Source of the DNA: CAVZOY01 sp963777095
GTDB taxonomy: Bacteria; Actinomycetota; Actinomycetes; Mycobacteriales; Geodermatophilaceae
Assembly: GCA_963777095.1 (NCBI GenBank)
Contig: CAVZOY010000004.1
Span: 496,001-560,000 of the forward strand
Reading direction: 5' to 3'
Length of the DNA: 64,000 nucleotides
The notes beneath the pieces are model-generated. The model was not told the origin of the DNA. It worked only from the letters and a program-made list of their open reading frames with translations, and ran no database searches. The translations under genes were made by a program, and so were the position numbers. Positions 33,166 through 42,600 of this stretch are shown here, in pieces (the stretch's first letter is position 1; the number at the start of each line of letters is the position of its first letter).

Positions 33166-33314
33166 CGAGCCGCCTTCCCCGCGGCTCGACCGGGACCGCC
33201 CGAACCGCCTTCCCCGCGGTTCGGTCACCGCGAGAGCGCGAGCGACGCAGCCGGAACCCGGAGCCGGTCCCTCGCCCCGCGGGGCTCCACCTGGCGCTCT
33301 TCCCCGGTGCCAGG
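33166..33314 (+). ncRNA. mraW-type structured RNA leader: three hairpins with CUUCCCC loops
   Basis: In the 380-bp mraZ-rsmH spacer. Hairpin 1 (33,166-33,188): stem CGAGCCGC / GCGGCTCG. Hairpin 2 (33,200-33,224): stem CCGAACCGC / GCGGTTCGG. Hairpin 3 (33,290-33,314): stem CCTGGCGC / GTGCCAGG with one G-U. The first two have the loop CTTCCCC exactly; the third has TCTTCCCCG. Stem sequences differ while pairing is kept, which is internal covariation. The conserved loop and position agree with the mraW RNA motif described for actinobacteria (from memory). Likely a cis-regulator of the downstream division genes; its ligand is unknown. Confidence 0.8.
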
Positions 33315-33494
33315 CGGACCCCGCGGGGCTCGCCGGACCTCCGCCGTCCGGGACGGCGCCCCACCGGGCCCCAGTTCCCCCACTGCACCCCACCCCACCC
33401 TCGCCGCGCACCCGCCACAGCCCCTGCCGCCGACCGCCTCCCCGGCGCGGCACGATCGAGCCGGGCGGAACGACTTCGTTCGAGAGGCAGACAG

Positions 33495-34472
33495 ATGAGC
33501 AGCACCGAGCCTTCGCGGCAGCCGGTGCACGTGCCCGTCCTCCTGGAGCGGGTCACCGAGCTGCTGGCGCCGGCCCTGGCCGCCGAGGGCGCGGTCCTCG
33601 TCGACGCGACCCTCGGGCTGGCCGGTCACTCGCTCGCCCTGCTCGAGGCGCACCCCGGCCTGCGGCTGGTGGGCCTCGACCGCGACCCCGAGGCCCGCGC
33701 CGAGGCCGCGCGCCGGATCGAGGCCGCCGGCTTCTCCGACCGCGCCACCCTGGTGCCCGCCGTCTTCGACGAGCTGCCCGACGTCCTCGACCGGCTGGGC
33801 CTGACCGAGGTCCAGGGCGTGCTGTTCGACCTCGGCGTCTCCTCGCTGCAGCTCGACCGTCCCGACCGCGGCTTCAGCTACTCCGCCGACGCCCCGCTGG
33901 ACATGCGGATGGACCCCGACGCGCCGCGCACGGCCGCGGACGTCGTCAACACCTACTCCTCCGGTGACCTCACCCGCGTGCTGCGCGTCTACGGCGAGGA
34001 GCGCTTCGCCTCCCGCATCGCCGCCGCGATCACCCGCGAGCGGGTCCGGGAGCCGTTCACCCGCACCGGCCGGCTGGCCGAGCTCGTGCGCGACGCGATC
34101 CCCGCCGCCACCCGGCGCACGGGGGGTCACCCCGCCAAGCGGACCTTCCAGGCGCTGCGCATCGAGGTCAACGACGAGCTCGGTGTGCTGGAGCGGGCGC
34201 TGCCGGCCGCGCTGGACGCGCTGGCGGTCGGCGGGCGCATCGCCGTCATCACCTTCCACTCGCTCGAGGACCGGATCGTGAAGCAGACCCTCGCCGAGGG
34301 GGCGACGGACCGGACGCCGCCCGGCATGCCGGTGCCCCTGCCTGAGCTCGCCCCCGTGTTGCGGCTGCTCACCCGGGGCGGCGAGGCGCCGTCCGAGGTC
34401 GAGACCACCACCAACCCGCGCGCCGCCTCGGCGCGGATCCGCGCGGCCGAGCGCATCCGGCGGGCCGCATGA
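33495..34472 (+). CDS. rsmH: 16S rRNA m4C1402 methyltransferase RsmH (MraW)
   Basis: 325 residues, ATG 33,495 after an AGGCAGACAG sequence. Methylates N4 of C1402 in 16S rRNA. Motifs: HVPVLLERVTELLAP at the N-terminus, VDATLGLAGHSLALLEAHPG (SAM motif I), GLDRDPEA, GVLFDLGVSSLQLDRPDRGF, DMRMDP, HPAKRTFQALRIEVNDELG and VITFHSLEDRIVKQ, all standard for RsmH. Slightly longer than the E. coli protein. The stop overlaps the ftsL-like ATG. Confidence 0.95.
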   Translation: MSSTEPSRQPVHVPVLLERVTELLAPALAAEGAVLVDATLGLAGHSLALLEAHPGLRLVGLDRDPEARAEAARRIEAAGFSDRATLVPAVFDELPDVLDRLGLTEVQGVLFDLGVSSLQLDRPDRGFSYSADAPLDMRMDPDAPRTAADVVNTYSSGDLTRVLRVYGEERFASRIAAAITRERVREPFTRTGRLAELVRDAIPAATRRTGGHPAKRTFQALRIEVNDELGVLERALPAALDALAVGGRIAVITFHSLEDRIVKQTLAEGATDRTPPGMPVPLPELAPVLRLLTRGGEAPSEVETTTNPRAASARIRAAERIRRAA

Positions 34473-35098
34473 GCCCCCGCAGCGCCGCCGCGAAGGTGAT
34501 CGCGCCGCGGACTCCCACCGCCCGCACCACCGCCGACCGCGCGGCCACGCCCCGCCCGGCGGCGGCGGCGGCGCCGACGGCCGCCGGCACGCGCTCGTCG
34601 ACCGCGAAGTCCTCGGCGTCGACCGCCCGTGCCACCGCGCGCCCCGCCACGGCGAAGGCAGCGCCGTCCGCCGCTCCCGCCCGTCCCGAGCTCCGCGTCG
34701 TCCCCTCCGAGCCGGTCCGGAGGATCGCCGCGCGGGCGGCCCGCGCGGACGGCCGCCGCAAGGCACCGTTCGTGTTCCTGGTCGTCGCCATGCTGGTCGG
34801 CACGACGCTCGGACTGCTCGTGCTGAACACGGCGATCGCGGTCGACTCGATCAAGGCATCGGACCTGCGGGCGCAGAACGCCGAGCTCGCCCAGGAGGTG
34901 CAGACCCTCCAGCAGGACGTGGTCGACCGCGACACTCCCGCCGCGCTGGCCGCCGCCGCCACCGCGGCCGGGCTGGTGCCTGCCGGCTCGGCCGCCTACC
35001 TCGTCATCGCGCCGGACGGCAGCTCGACGCTGCGGGGGAGCGGAACCCCCGCGCCCGAGCCGGTGAAGCCCAGCCGCGTCCCCGCGGACAAGGACTGA
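34469..35098 (+). CDS. ftsL: FtsL-like cell-division membrane protein with long basic cytoplasmic tail
   Basis: 209 residues, ATG in a 4-nt overlap with rsmH. The first ~100 residues are low-complexity Ala/Thr/Arg/Pro and positively charged; then one membrane helix (APFVFLVVAMLVGTTLGLLV, about 107-126) and a short coiled-coil SIKASDLRAQNAELAQEVQT with LQQDVV, as in FtsL/septum-formation-initiator proteins. The position between rsmH and ftsI fits FtsL of the FtsQLB complex. The long basic N-terminus is an actinobacterial feature. Confidence 0.85.
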   Translation: MSPRSAAAKVIAPRTPTARTTADRAATPRPAAAAAPTAAGTRSSTAKSSASTARATARPATAKAAPSAAPARPELRVVPSEPVRRIAARAARADGRRKAPFVFLVVAMLVGTTLGLLVLNTAIAVDSIKASDLRAQNAELAQEVQTLQQDVVDRDTPAALAAAATAAGLVPAGSAAYLVIAPDGSSTLRGSGTPAPEPVKPSRVPADKD

Positions 35099-35100
35099 CG

Positions 35101-37007
35101 GTGTCGGTCCCGCCCCGCGGCCCCGGAGCCGGGCCGCGCACTCCTGGGCGCGCGCCGGGGCGCTCGCCCGGCACGGGGCGGACGACCACCCGCACCGGCC
35201 AGCTGCCGCTCCGGCCGGGGTCGGTCAACGCCTTCACCTCCCGGCGTGCACCGGGCAGCCGTCGCAGCGGCACCGGCATGTCGCCGTCCCAGCGGCTGAC
35301 CCGCAACCGGTGGGGCCTGGCGATCCTGGTCGCGTTGCTCGTGGTCGTCGTGGGCCGGCTCGCCGTCCTGCAGGGGGTCGACGGCGCCGAGTACGCCAAC
35401 GCCGCGCAGCAGGACCGGCTGCGCACCCTCGCGGTCCCCGCCCTCCGGGGCCAGGTGCTCGACCGGGACGGCGCGCCGTTCGCCTACACGCTGGACGCCT
35501 CGAAGGTCACCGCCGATCCCATGCTGATCGAGGACGCCGCGGCGACCGCGAAACAGCTCAACCCGCTGCTGCGCGTGCCCGTCTCGACGCTGACCCGCCT
35601 GCTGTCGGGGGAGGACGAGAAGGACCGGTACGCGGAGCTCGCGGAGAACGTCCCGCCGGAGACGACGGAGATGGTCGAGGAGCTGGAGATCCCCGGCATC
35701 TTCTTCGAGCCGGATCCCGTGCGCACGTATCCCGCCGGCGAGGTGGGCGCCCAGGTCGTCGGCTTCGTGAACCGCCAGGGCGAGGGCGGTGGGGGGATCG
35801 AGTACCGCTACCAGGACCAGCTCGGCGGTACGCCGGGGGAGCGGCGCGTCGAGGTCGGCAGCGGCGGTCACCCGATCCCGTCCGGCATCGACGAGTCCAC
35901 TCCCGCCGTCGACGGCAGCAACGTCACCCTGACGATCGACCAGGACCTGCAGTTCGTCACCGAGCAGCAGCTCGCGAAGGCCTGCGCCGACGGGGCGACG
36001 ACCCGCGGGTCGGCCGTCGTGCTCGACGTGCGCACCGGCGAGGTGCGGGCCATGGCCTCCTGCCCGGGCTTCGACCCGGCCGAGGCCGCACGCACCGAGT
36101 CCCGAGCGGCTCGGCAACCCGGTCGTCGAGGACGTCTTCGAGCCCGGCTCGGTGATGAAGGCGGTGACGATGGCCGCCGCGCTCGAGGAGGGCGTGGCCG
36201 AGCCCGACTCCGTCCTGACCGTGAACGGGCACATCGAGGCCGGCGACCGCACGGTCTACGACGCGCACGACCACGCGCCCATCAAGTGGACGGTCACCGG
36301 CATCCTGGCCAAGTCGAGCAACGTCGGCACGATCATGCTCGCCCGCGAGGTCGGCGACCGGAAGCTCGAGCACTACCTGCGGGCCTTCGGTCTCGGCAGC
36401 CGGACCGGCGTCGAGCTGCCGGGCGAGAGCCCCGGGATCCTGCAGCCGTCGCCCGACTGGGACCCCGGACGCGCGGCCAACGTGCCGATCGGGCAGGGCG
36501 TGTCGGTGACGACGCTGCAGATGGCCTCCATCTACCAGGCGATCGCCAACGACGGCGTCCGCGTCGAGCCGCGCGTCGTCGACTCGCTCACCGCGCCCGA
36601 CGGCACCGTGCGCCGAGGCGCCGGACGGCACTCGCACCCGCGTCGTCAGCGAGGACACCGCCGACAAGCTGGCCTACATGCTGGAGGCGGTGGTCGGGCC
36701 CGAGGGCACGGCGCCGCTGGCGCAGATCGAGGGCTTCCGGGTGGCCGGCAAGACCGGCACCGCCCAGCGGGCCAACCCGGAGACCGGCAGCTACGACGGC
36801 GGCGGGTTCGTGACGACGTTCGCCGGCTTCGCGCCGGCCGACGACCCGCAGTACGTCGTCGCGGTCGACCTCGAGCGGCCGAAGAGCAACGCCGAGGGTG
36901 GCCAGGTGGCGGCTCCGGTCTTCGCCGAGATCATGCGGCAGGCGCTCACCGCGGGCGGCGTCGCGCCGACAGGAGCGGCCCGGCCGGAGTTCGAGCTCGA
37001 CGGCTGA
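35101..37007 (+). CDS. ftsI: Septal peptidoglycan transpeptidase FtsI (PBP3/PBP2-type; two frameshifts)
   Basis: About 635 residues from GTG 35,101, 2 bp after ftsL. Basic Pro/Gly/Arg cytoplasmic tail, one membrane helix (WGLAILVALLVVVVGRLAVL), dimerisation domain (LRGQVLDRDGAPFAYTL; AGEVGAQVVGFVNRQG), and the transpeptidase domain with VFEPGSVMKAVTMAAAL (S-x-x-K nucleophile), AKSSNVGT (S-x-N) and VAGKTGTAQRA (K-T-G). Single-base shifts near 36,100 (after PAEAARTES) and near 36,620 interrupt the frame, but both continuations are conserved, so they are probably sequencing errors. Cross-links septal peptidoglycan with FtsW. Confidence 0.92.
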
Positions 37008-37127
37008 TCGCACCGCCCGCACGACCCGCGCCGCGATCACCGTCGAGCGGATCGCGGCAGCGACGACGCCCCGAGCGCCCCGCCGGTGCCGGGGTCCGGC
37101 GAAGGCGCGCCGGTAGATTGGAGTCCC

Positions 37128-38672
37128 GTGACCCCGACCCCAGCCGGGGCGGCGCCCCGGCCCGTCGGGGGACGACCGCTGCCCCTGACCGCGCTCGCCG
37201 ATCTCGTCGGCTCCGGGGACGACGGCGACCGGGAGATCAGCGGGGTCGCCCTCGCGTCCTCCTCCGTGCTCCCCGGTGACCTCTACGCGGCCCTGCCCGG
37301 CGCACGCACGCACGGCGCACGGTTCGCCGCCGACGCCGTGGGACGCGGCGCCGTCGCCGTCCTCACCGATCCGAGCGGCCGCGACCTCGCCGCGACCACC
37401 GGCGTCCCGGTGCGCGTCGTCGACGACCCGCGCGCGCTGCTCGGCGACGTGGCCGCCCGGGTCTACGGCGACCCCAGCACGCGCCTGCAGGTGCTCGGCA
37501 TCACCGGCACCAACGGCAAGACGACGACCAGTTACCTCGTCGAGGGCGGGCTGGCAGCCGCCGGCCGCACCACCGGCCTGATCGGCACGATCGAGACCCG
37601 CACCCGCGGCTCGGCCGGCATCACCACCTATCCGAGCGTGCGGACGACGCCCGAGGCCCCGGACCTGCACGCGCTGCTCGCCTCGATGGCCGAGCAGGGC
37701 GTCGGCGTCGTCGTCATGGAGGTGTCGAGCCACGCGCTGGTGCTCGGACGCGTCGGCGGGGTGCGCTTCACCGCGGCCGGCTTCACCAACCTCGGCCGCG
37801 ACCACCTCGACTTCCACGCCGACGTCGAGGACTACTACCGCGCCAAGGCGCTGCTCTTCGACGGCCGCGCCGACGTCGACGTGATCACGGTCGACGACGA
37901 GGCCGGCCGCCGGCTGGCCGCGCAGACCGCCGCCCGTCGTGCGCCGGTCACCGTCTCGCTGGGCGGCGACGCCGACTGGAGTGCCGCCGACCTCGCCGTC
38001 ACCGGCGACGGCGGCACCGCATTCACCCTGCGCGGCCCGGACGGCCGGTCCTGGCCGGTGCGGCTCCGGCTGCCCGGCAGCTTCAACGTGGCCAACGCCG
38101 TGCTCGCCGCCGCGCTGCTGGACGCCGCCGACGTGCCCCTGGACGACGCCCTGCCGGGGCTGGCCGCCACCGTCGTGCCCGGCCGCATGGAACCCGTCGA
38201 CGCCGGACAGCCGTTCGTGGCGGTCGTCGACTACGCGCACACCCCCGACGCGGTGACCACCGCCCTGGGTGCACTCCGGCGCTCGGCACGGGGGCGGCTG
38301 ATCACCGTCCTCGGCTGCGGCGGCGACCGCGACCCCGGCAAGCGCCCGGCGATGGGGACCGCTGCGGCGCTCCTGAGCGATGTACTGGTCGTGACCGACG
38401 ACAACCCCCGCTCGGAGGATCCCGCCGCCATCCGCGCCGCGATGCTCGCGGGCATCGACCGCATCCCCGCCGGTGAACGCGCCGACGTCCTCGAGATCGG
38501 CGACCGGCGGGCCGCCGTCGCCGCGGCGGTCGACCTCGCCCGCCCCGGCGACGTCGTGCTGGTCGCCGGCAAGGGACACGAGACCGGCCAGGAGGTCGCC
38601 GGCACCGTGCACCCCTTCGACGACCGCGTCGTCCTCCGCGAGGCGCTGACGACCCTCGGAGCGGGCGCGTGA
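37128..38672 (+). CDS. murE: UDP-MurNAc-tripeptide synthetase MurE (meso-DAP type)
   Basis: 514 residues from GTG 37,128 after a 120-bp gap from ftsI. ATP-binding GITGTNGKTTTSYLVEGGLA, central YPSVRTTPEAPDLHALLASM, VMEVSSHALVLGRVGGVRF and FTNLGRDHLDFHADVEDYYR with the carbamylated-Lys region (YYRAKALLF). The C-terminal VTDDNPRSEDPAAIR contains DNPR, the motif selecting meso-diaminopimelate as the added residue. Overlaps murF by 4 nt. Confidence 0.95.
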   Translation: MTPTPAGAAPRPVGGRPLPLTALADLVGSGDDGDREISGVALASSSVLPGDLYAALPGARTHGARFAADAVGRGAVAVLTDPSGRDLAATTGVPVRVVDDPRALLGDVAARVYGDPSTRLQVLGITGTNGKTTTSYLVEGGLAAAGRTTGLIGTIETRTRGSAGITTYPSVRTTPEAPDLHALLASMAEQGVGVVVMEVSSHALVLGRVGGVRFTAAGFTNLGRDHLDFHADVEDYYRAKALLFDGRADVDVITVDDEAGRRLAAQTAARRAPVTVSLGGDADWSAADLAVTGDGGTAFTLRGPDGRSWPVRLRLPGSFNVANAVLAAALLDAADVPLDDALPGLAATVVPGRMEPVDAGQPFVAVVDYAHTPDAVTTALGALRRSARGRLITVLGCGGDRDPGKRPAMGTAAALLSDVLVVTDDNPRSEDPAAIRAAMLAGIDRIPAGERADVLEIGDRRAAVAAAVDLARPGDVVLVAGKGHETGQEVAGTVHPFDDRVVLREALTTLGAGA

Positions 38673-40075
38673 TCCGGCTGACCGCCGGCGACGTCGCGGG
38701 CGCCGTCGGCGGCACCCTCAGCGGCGACGCCGCCGCCGAGGTGACCGGCACGGTCACCGTCGACTCGCGCACCGTGGGGCCCGGCGATCTCTTCGTCGCG
38801 CTGCCCGGCGAGCGGGTCGACGGCCACGACTACCTCGCCGCCGCCGCGGCCGCCGGGGCCGCTGTCGCCCTGGTCGCCCGGCCGGACCCCGCCCTGCCGT
38901 GCGTGGCCGTCGACGACCCCGTCGCCGGCCTCGGCCGGCTCGCCGCGGCGGTCCACGGCCGGCTCACGGCCGGGGCGGGAGTGCAGGGCCTACGGACGGT
39001 GGGCATCACCGGCTCGTCGGGCAAGACCTCCACCAAGGACCTGCTCGGCCAGGTGCTGGCGGCGGCGGCACCGACGGTGAGCCCGCCCGGCTCGTACAAC
39101 AACGACATCGGCCTGCCGCTGACCGTGCTCGACGCCGACGAGGAGACCCGCTTCCTGGTGCTGGAGATGGGCGCGCGCGGGCCTGGCCACATCGCCCGGC
39201 TCTGCGCGGTCGCCCGGCCCCAGGTCGGCGTCGTCCTCAACGTGGGGTCGGCGCACCTCGGCGAGTTCGGGTCCGCGGACGGTGTCGCGCAGGCCAAGGG
39301 CGAGCTCGTCGAGGCACTGGCCGACGACGGCACGGCCGTGCTCAACGCCGACGACCCGCGCGTGCTGGCCATGGCCGGCCGCACCCGCGCGCACGTGGTC
39401 ACGACCGGCCGCGGCGCCGACGCCGACGTGCGGGCCTCCGACGTCGTCCTCGACGACCAGGCCCGCGCCCGCTTCACGCTGACCGCGCAGGGCCAGTCGC
39501 ACCCGGTCGCCCTTCAGGTGGTGGGCGAGCACCAGGTGGCGAACGCCCTGTCGGCGGCGGCCGCCGCGATCGCTCTGGGCCTGTCCCCGGCGCAGGTGGC
39601 CGACGCCCTCTCCGCGGCGGCACCGCGGAGCCGCTGGCGGATGGAGGTCACGCGGCGCCCCGACGGCGTCACGGTGATCAACGACGCGTACAACGCCAAC
39701 CCCGAGTCGATGCGCGCCGCGCTGGCCGCGCTGGCCGGACTCCCCGGCAGCCGGCGGATCGCCGTCCTGGGCGCGATGGCCGAGCTGGGTCCCGGCGCAC
39801 CGGCCGAGCACGACCGGCTGGGCCGCGACGCGGCCGCCGCCGGCATTGACCTGATCGTCGCCGTAGGTGCCGATGCGGTAGGCATAGCCGACGGGGCAGT
39901 CGCGGCCGGACGGCGCGCGGGAGAGGAGTCGGTGCACGTGCCGGACCGCACGGCCGCGCGGGATCTGCTCGACGACGTGCTCCGTCCGGGCGACGTGGTG
40001 CTGGTGAAGGCCAGCCGCAGCTACGGCCTGGAGCGGCTCGCCGCCGACCTGCTCGAGGACGGTGCCGACGCGTGA
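38669..40075 (+). CDS. murF: UDP-MurNAc-pentapeptide synthetase MurF
   Basis: 468 residues, GTG start in a 4-nt overlap. Adds D-Ala-D-Ala to the UDP-MurNAc-tripeptide. Motifs: VDSRTVGPGDLFVALPGERV, ATP loop VGITGSSGKTSTKDLLGQVL (GSSGKTS), PGSYNNDIGLPLTVL, LVLEMGARGPGHIARLC and VINDAYNANPESMRAALAAL, all family hallmarks. Overlaps mraY by 4 nt. Confidence 0.95.
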   Translation: MIRLTAGDVAGAVGGTLSGDAAAEVTGTVTVDSRTVGPGDLFVALPGERVDGHDYLAAAAAAGAAVALVARPDPALPCVAVDDPVAGLGRLAAAVHGRLTAGAGVQGLRTVGITGSSGKTSTKDLLGQVLAAAAPTVSPPGSYNNDIGLPLTVLDADEETRFLVLEMGARGPGHIARLCAVARPQVGVVLNVGSAHLGEFGSADGVAQAKGELVEALADDGTAVLNADDPRVLAMAGRTRAHVVTTGRGADADVRASDVVLDDQARARFTLTAQGQSHPVALQVVGEHQVANALSAAAAAIALGLSPAQVADALSAAAPRSRWRMEVTRRPDGVTVINDAYNANPESMRAALAALAGLPGSRRIAVLGAMAELGPGAPAEHDRLGRDAAAAGIDLIVAVGADAVGIADGAVAAGRRAGEESVHVPDRTAARDLLDDVLRPGDVVLVKASRSYGLERLAADLLEDGADA

Positions 40076-41151
40076 GAGCGGTCCTGTTCGCCGCGGGATT
40101 CGGCCTGCTGTTCTCGATCTTCCTGACCCCGCTGGCCATCCGCGCGTTCCGGAACCACGGTCTGGGTCAGGAGATCCGGGACGACGGACCCGAGACGCAC
40201 CTGTCCAAGAAGGGCACGCCCACGATGGGCGGCACGGTGATCGTCGGCGCCACCGTCGCCGGCTACCTGGGCGCCCACCTGCTGCAGCTCGACCAGCGTG
40301 ACTGGGGCTTCACCGCCACCGGACTGCTGCTCCTGCTGCTGATGGTCGGCCTCGGCACGGTCGGGTTCCTGGACGACTACCTCAAGATCCGCCACCGCCG
40401 CAGCCTGGGCCTGAACAAGACCGCCAAGCTCGTGGGTCAGCTGGTCGTGGGGGTGGCGTTCGCGATCCTGGCGATCAACTTCCCCAACGTCAACGGCGTG
40501 ACGCCGGCGTCGACGACGGTGTCCTACGTCCGCGACATCGCCCCGCTGACGCTCGGCACGGTCGGGTTCGTGCTGCTGGCGTACCTGTTCATCGCGGGCT
40601 TCTCCAACGCGGTCAACCTGACCGACGGGCTCGACGGGCTGGCCGCCGGATCGTCGGCGATGGTGCTGGTCAGCTACGTCTTCGTCTCCTTCTGGCAGTT
40701 CACCCACGACTGCGCCACGCAGGCGATCGAGGGCTGCTACATCGCCCGCGACCCGCTCGACGTCACGCTCGTCGCCGCGGCGGCGATGGGCGCCTGCCTG
40801 GGCTTCCTGTGGTGGAACACCAGCCCGGCGCGGATCTTCATGGGCGACACCGGCTCGCTGGCCCTCGGCGGGCTGATCTCCGGGCTGGCGATCGTCACCC
40901 GCACCGAGCTGCTGCTGGTGGTCCTCGGCGGGCTGTTCGTCGCGATCACGCTGTCGGTCGCCATCCAGATCGCGTTCTTCCGCGCCACCCGGCGCCGGGT
41001 CTTCCGGATGGCGCCGCTGCACCACCACTTCGAGCTCGCCGGCTGGACGGAGAACACCGTCATCGTGCGGTTCTGGCTGGTCACCGGCATGGCCGTGGCC
41101 TTCGGGATCGGGCTGTTCTACGCCGACTGGCTCTCCATCGTCGGGCTCTAG
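40072..41151 (+). CDS. mraY: Phospho-MurNAc-pentapeptide translocase MraY
   Basis: 359 residues, GTG start (GTGA), ten hydrophobic segments. Forms lipid I at the membrane. Signatures: DGPETHLSKKGTPTMGG, VGFLDDYLKIRHRRSLGL (DDY catalytic Asp pair), FSNAVNLTDGLDGLAAGSSA (NLTDGLDGLA) and FRMAPLHHHFELAGW with the HHH motif. The loop CATQAIEGCYIARDPLD is somewhat longer than in Gram-negative enzymes. The murD ATG follows the stop directly. Confidence 0.95.
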   Translation: MRAVLFAAGFGLLFSIFLTPLAIRAFRNHGLGQEIRDDGPETHLSKKGTPTMGGTVIVGATVAGYLGAHLLQLDQRDWGFTATGLLLLLLMVGLGTVGFLDDYLKIRHRRSLGLNKTAKLVGQLVVGVAFAILAINFPNVNGVTPASTTVSYVRDIAPLTLGTVGFVLLAYLFIAGFSNAVNLTDGLDGLAAGSSAMVLVSYVFVSFWQFTHDCATQAIEGCYIARDPLDVTLVAAAAMGACLGFLWWNTSPARIFMGDTGSLALGGLISGLAIVTRTELLLVVLGGLFVAITLSVAIQIAFFRATRRRVFRMAPLHHHFELAGWTENTVIVRFWLVTGMAVAFGIGLFYADWLSIVGL

Positions 41152-42600
41152 ATGGCGAACGAACCTCTCGCCGGCCCGGTCCTCGTGGCCGGACTCGGCG
41201 TCTCCGGTGCCGCGGCGGCCCGCGTGCTGCTCCGTCGCGGCGTCCGCGTCCTGATGGCCGACGGCGCCCGGCCGTCGGCCGTCGACGAGCTGACCGCCGC
41301 CGGGGCCGAGTGGCTCGGCGCGGCCGACGTCGTCCCGGACGGCGTCGCCCTCGTCGTCACCTCCCCGGGCTGGCGACCGGACGCCCCGCTCCTGGCCGAC
41401 GCGGCCGCCCGCGGGATCCCGGTCGTGGGGGAGCCGCAGCTGGCCTGGGAGCTGCGCGAGCCCGGCCCGGACGGCGTCCCCGCCCCGTGGCTGGCCGTCA
41501 CCGGCACCAACGGCAAGACCACCACGGTCACCATGCTCGAGGCCGTACTGCTCGCCGACGGCCGCCGGGCCGTGGCCGCCGGCAACGTCGGACGCCCGCT
41601 GGTCGAGGTGGCCACCGCACGCGACGACGACGGACGCCCCGCCTACGACGTGGTGGCCGTGGAGCTGTCGAGCTTCCAGCTGCACTGGTCGTCGACGCTG
41701 GCGCCCGCGGCCGCGGCGGTGCTCAACGTCGCCGACGACCACACCGACTGGCACGGCTCGTTCGAGGCGTACCGCGACGCCAAGGCGCGGATCCTCGCGC
41801 ACGCGCCCGTTGCGGTGGCCGACGCGGGGGACGCCGTCGCAGCCGGCCTGGTGGCCGGCCATCCGCACCCGGTGACCGTCACCCTCGGCGACCCGGCTCC
41901 CGGACAACTCGGCGTGCGCAACGGCGTCCTGGTCGACCGCGCCTTCGCCGACGACCCCGACGGCGAGGTACTGCTCGAGCGCGCCGCGCTGCCCGTGCCC
42001 GGTCCGCACAACACCGTCAACGCCCTCGTGGCCGCCGCGCTGGCCCGGGCCGTCGGTGTGCCGGCGGCATCGATCGCGCGTGGCCTGGCGGGCTTCTCCG
42101 GCGGCGCGCACCGCAACGTGCGGGTGGCCACCGTGGCGGGCGTCGACTGGGTCGACGACAGCAAGGCCACCAATCCGCATGCGGCCGGCGCGTCCCTCGC
42201 CGCCTACCCGCGCGTGGTGTGGATCGCCGGTGGCCTGCTCAAGGGCGCCGACGTCGACCCGCTCGTCGCCGCGGTCGCCGGGCGGCTGGCCGGGGCGGTC
42301 CTGCTGGGCCGCGACCGCGCGCAGATCGCCGCGGCGCTGGCACGACACGCCCCGTCGGTCCCCGTCGTCGAGGTCCCCAGCGGCGACGATGGCCCCATGA
42401 CCGCCGACGGACCGGCGCGGACGAGCAGCGCCGAGGAGACGATGGCGCAGGTCGTCGCCGCGGCGGCGGAACTGGCGCGGCCCGGCGACACCGTTCTGCT
42501 CGCCCCCGCGGCGGCGTCGATGGACGTCTTCCGCGATTACGCGCACCGCGGCACCGCCTTCGCCGACGCCGTCTCCGCGCTGGCCGGGGCCGCCCGGTGA
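41152..42600 (+). CDS. murD: UDP-MurNAc-L-Ala D-glutamate ligase MurD
   Basis: 482 residues, ATG immediately after the mraY TAG. N-terminal Rossmann segment VLVAGLGVSGAAAARVLLRR, ATP loop LAVTGTNGKTTTVTMLEAVL, VVAVELSSFQLHWSSTLAPA, LNVADDHTDWHGSFEAYRDA, and WVDDSKATNPHAAGASLAAY with VVWIAGGLLKGADVDPL, all diagnostic. Adds D-Glu to UDP-MurNAc-L-Ala. Overlaps the ftsW GTG by 4 nt. Confidence 0.95.
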   Translation: MANEPLAGPVLVAGLGVSGAAAARVLLRRGVRVLMADGARPSAVDELTAAGAEWLGAADVVPDGVALVVTSPGWRPDAPLLADAAARGIPVVGEPQLAWELREPGPDGVPAPWLAVTGTNGKTTTVTMLEAVLLADGRRAVAAGNVGRPLVEVATARDDDGRPAYDVVAVELSSFQLHWSSTLAPAAAAVLNVADDHTDWHGSFEAYRDAKARILAHAPVAVADAGDAVAAGLVAGHPHPVTVTLGDPAPGQLGVRNGVLVDRAFADDPDGEVLLERAALPVPGPHNTVNALVAAALARAVGVPAASIARGLAGFSGGAHRNVRVATVAGVDWVDDSKATNPHAAGASLAAYPRVVWIAGGLLKGADVDPLVAAVAGRLAGAVLLGRDRAQIAAALARHAPSVPVVEVPSGDDGPMTADGPARTSSAEETMAQVVAAAAELARPGDTVLLAPAAASMDVFRDYAHRGTAFADAVSALAGAAR

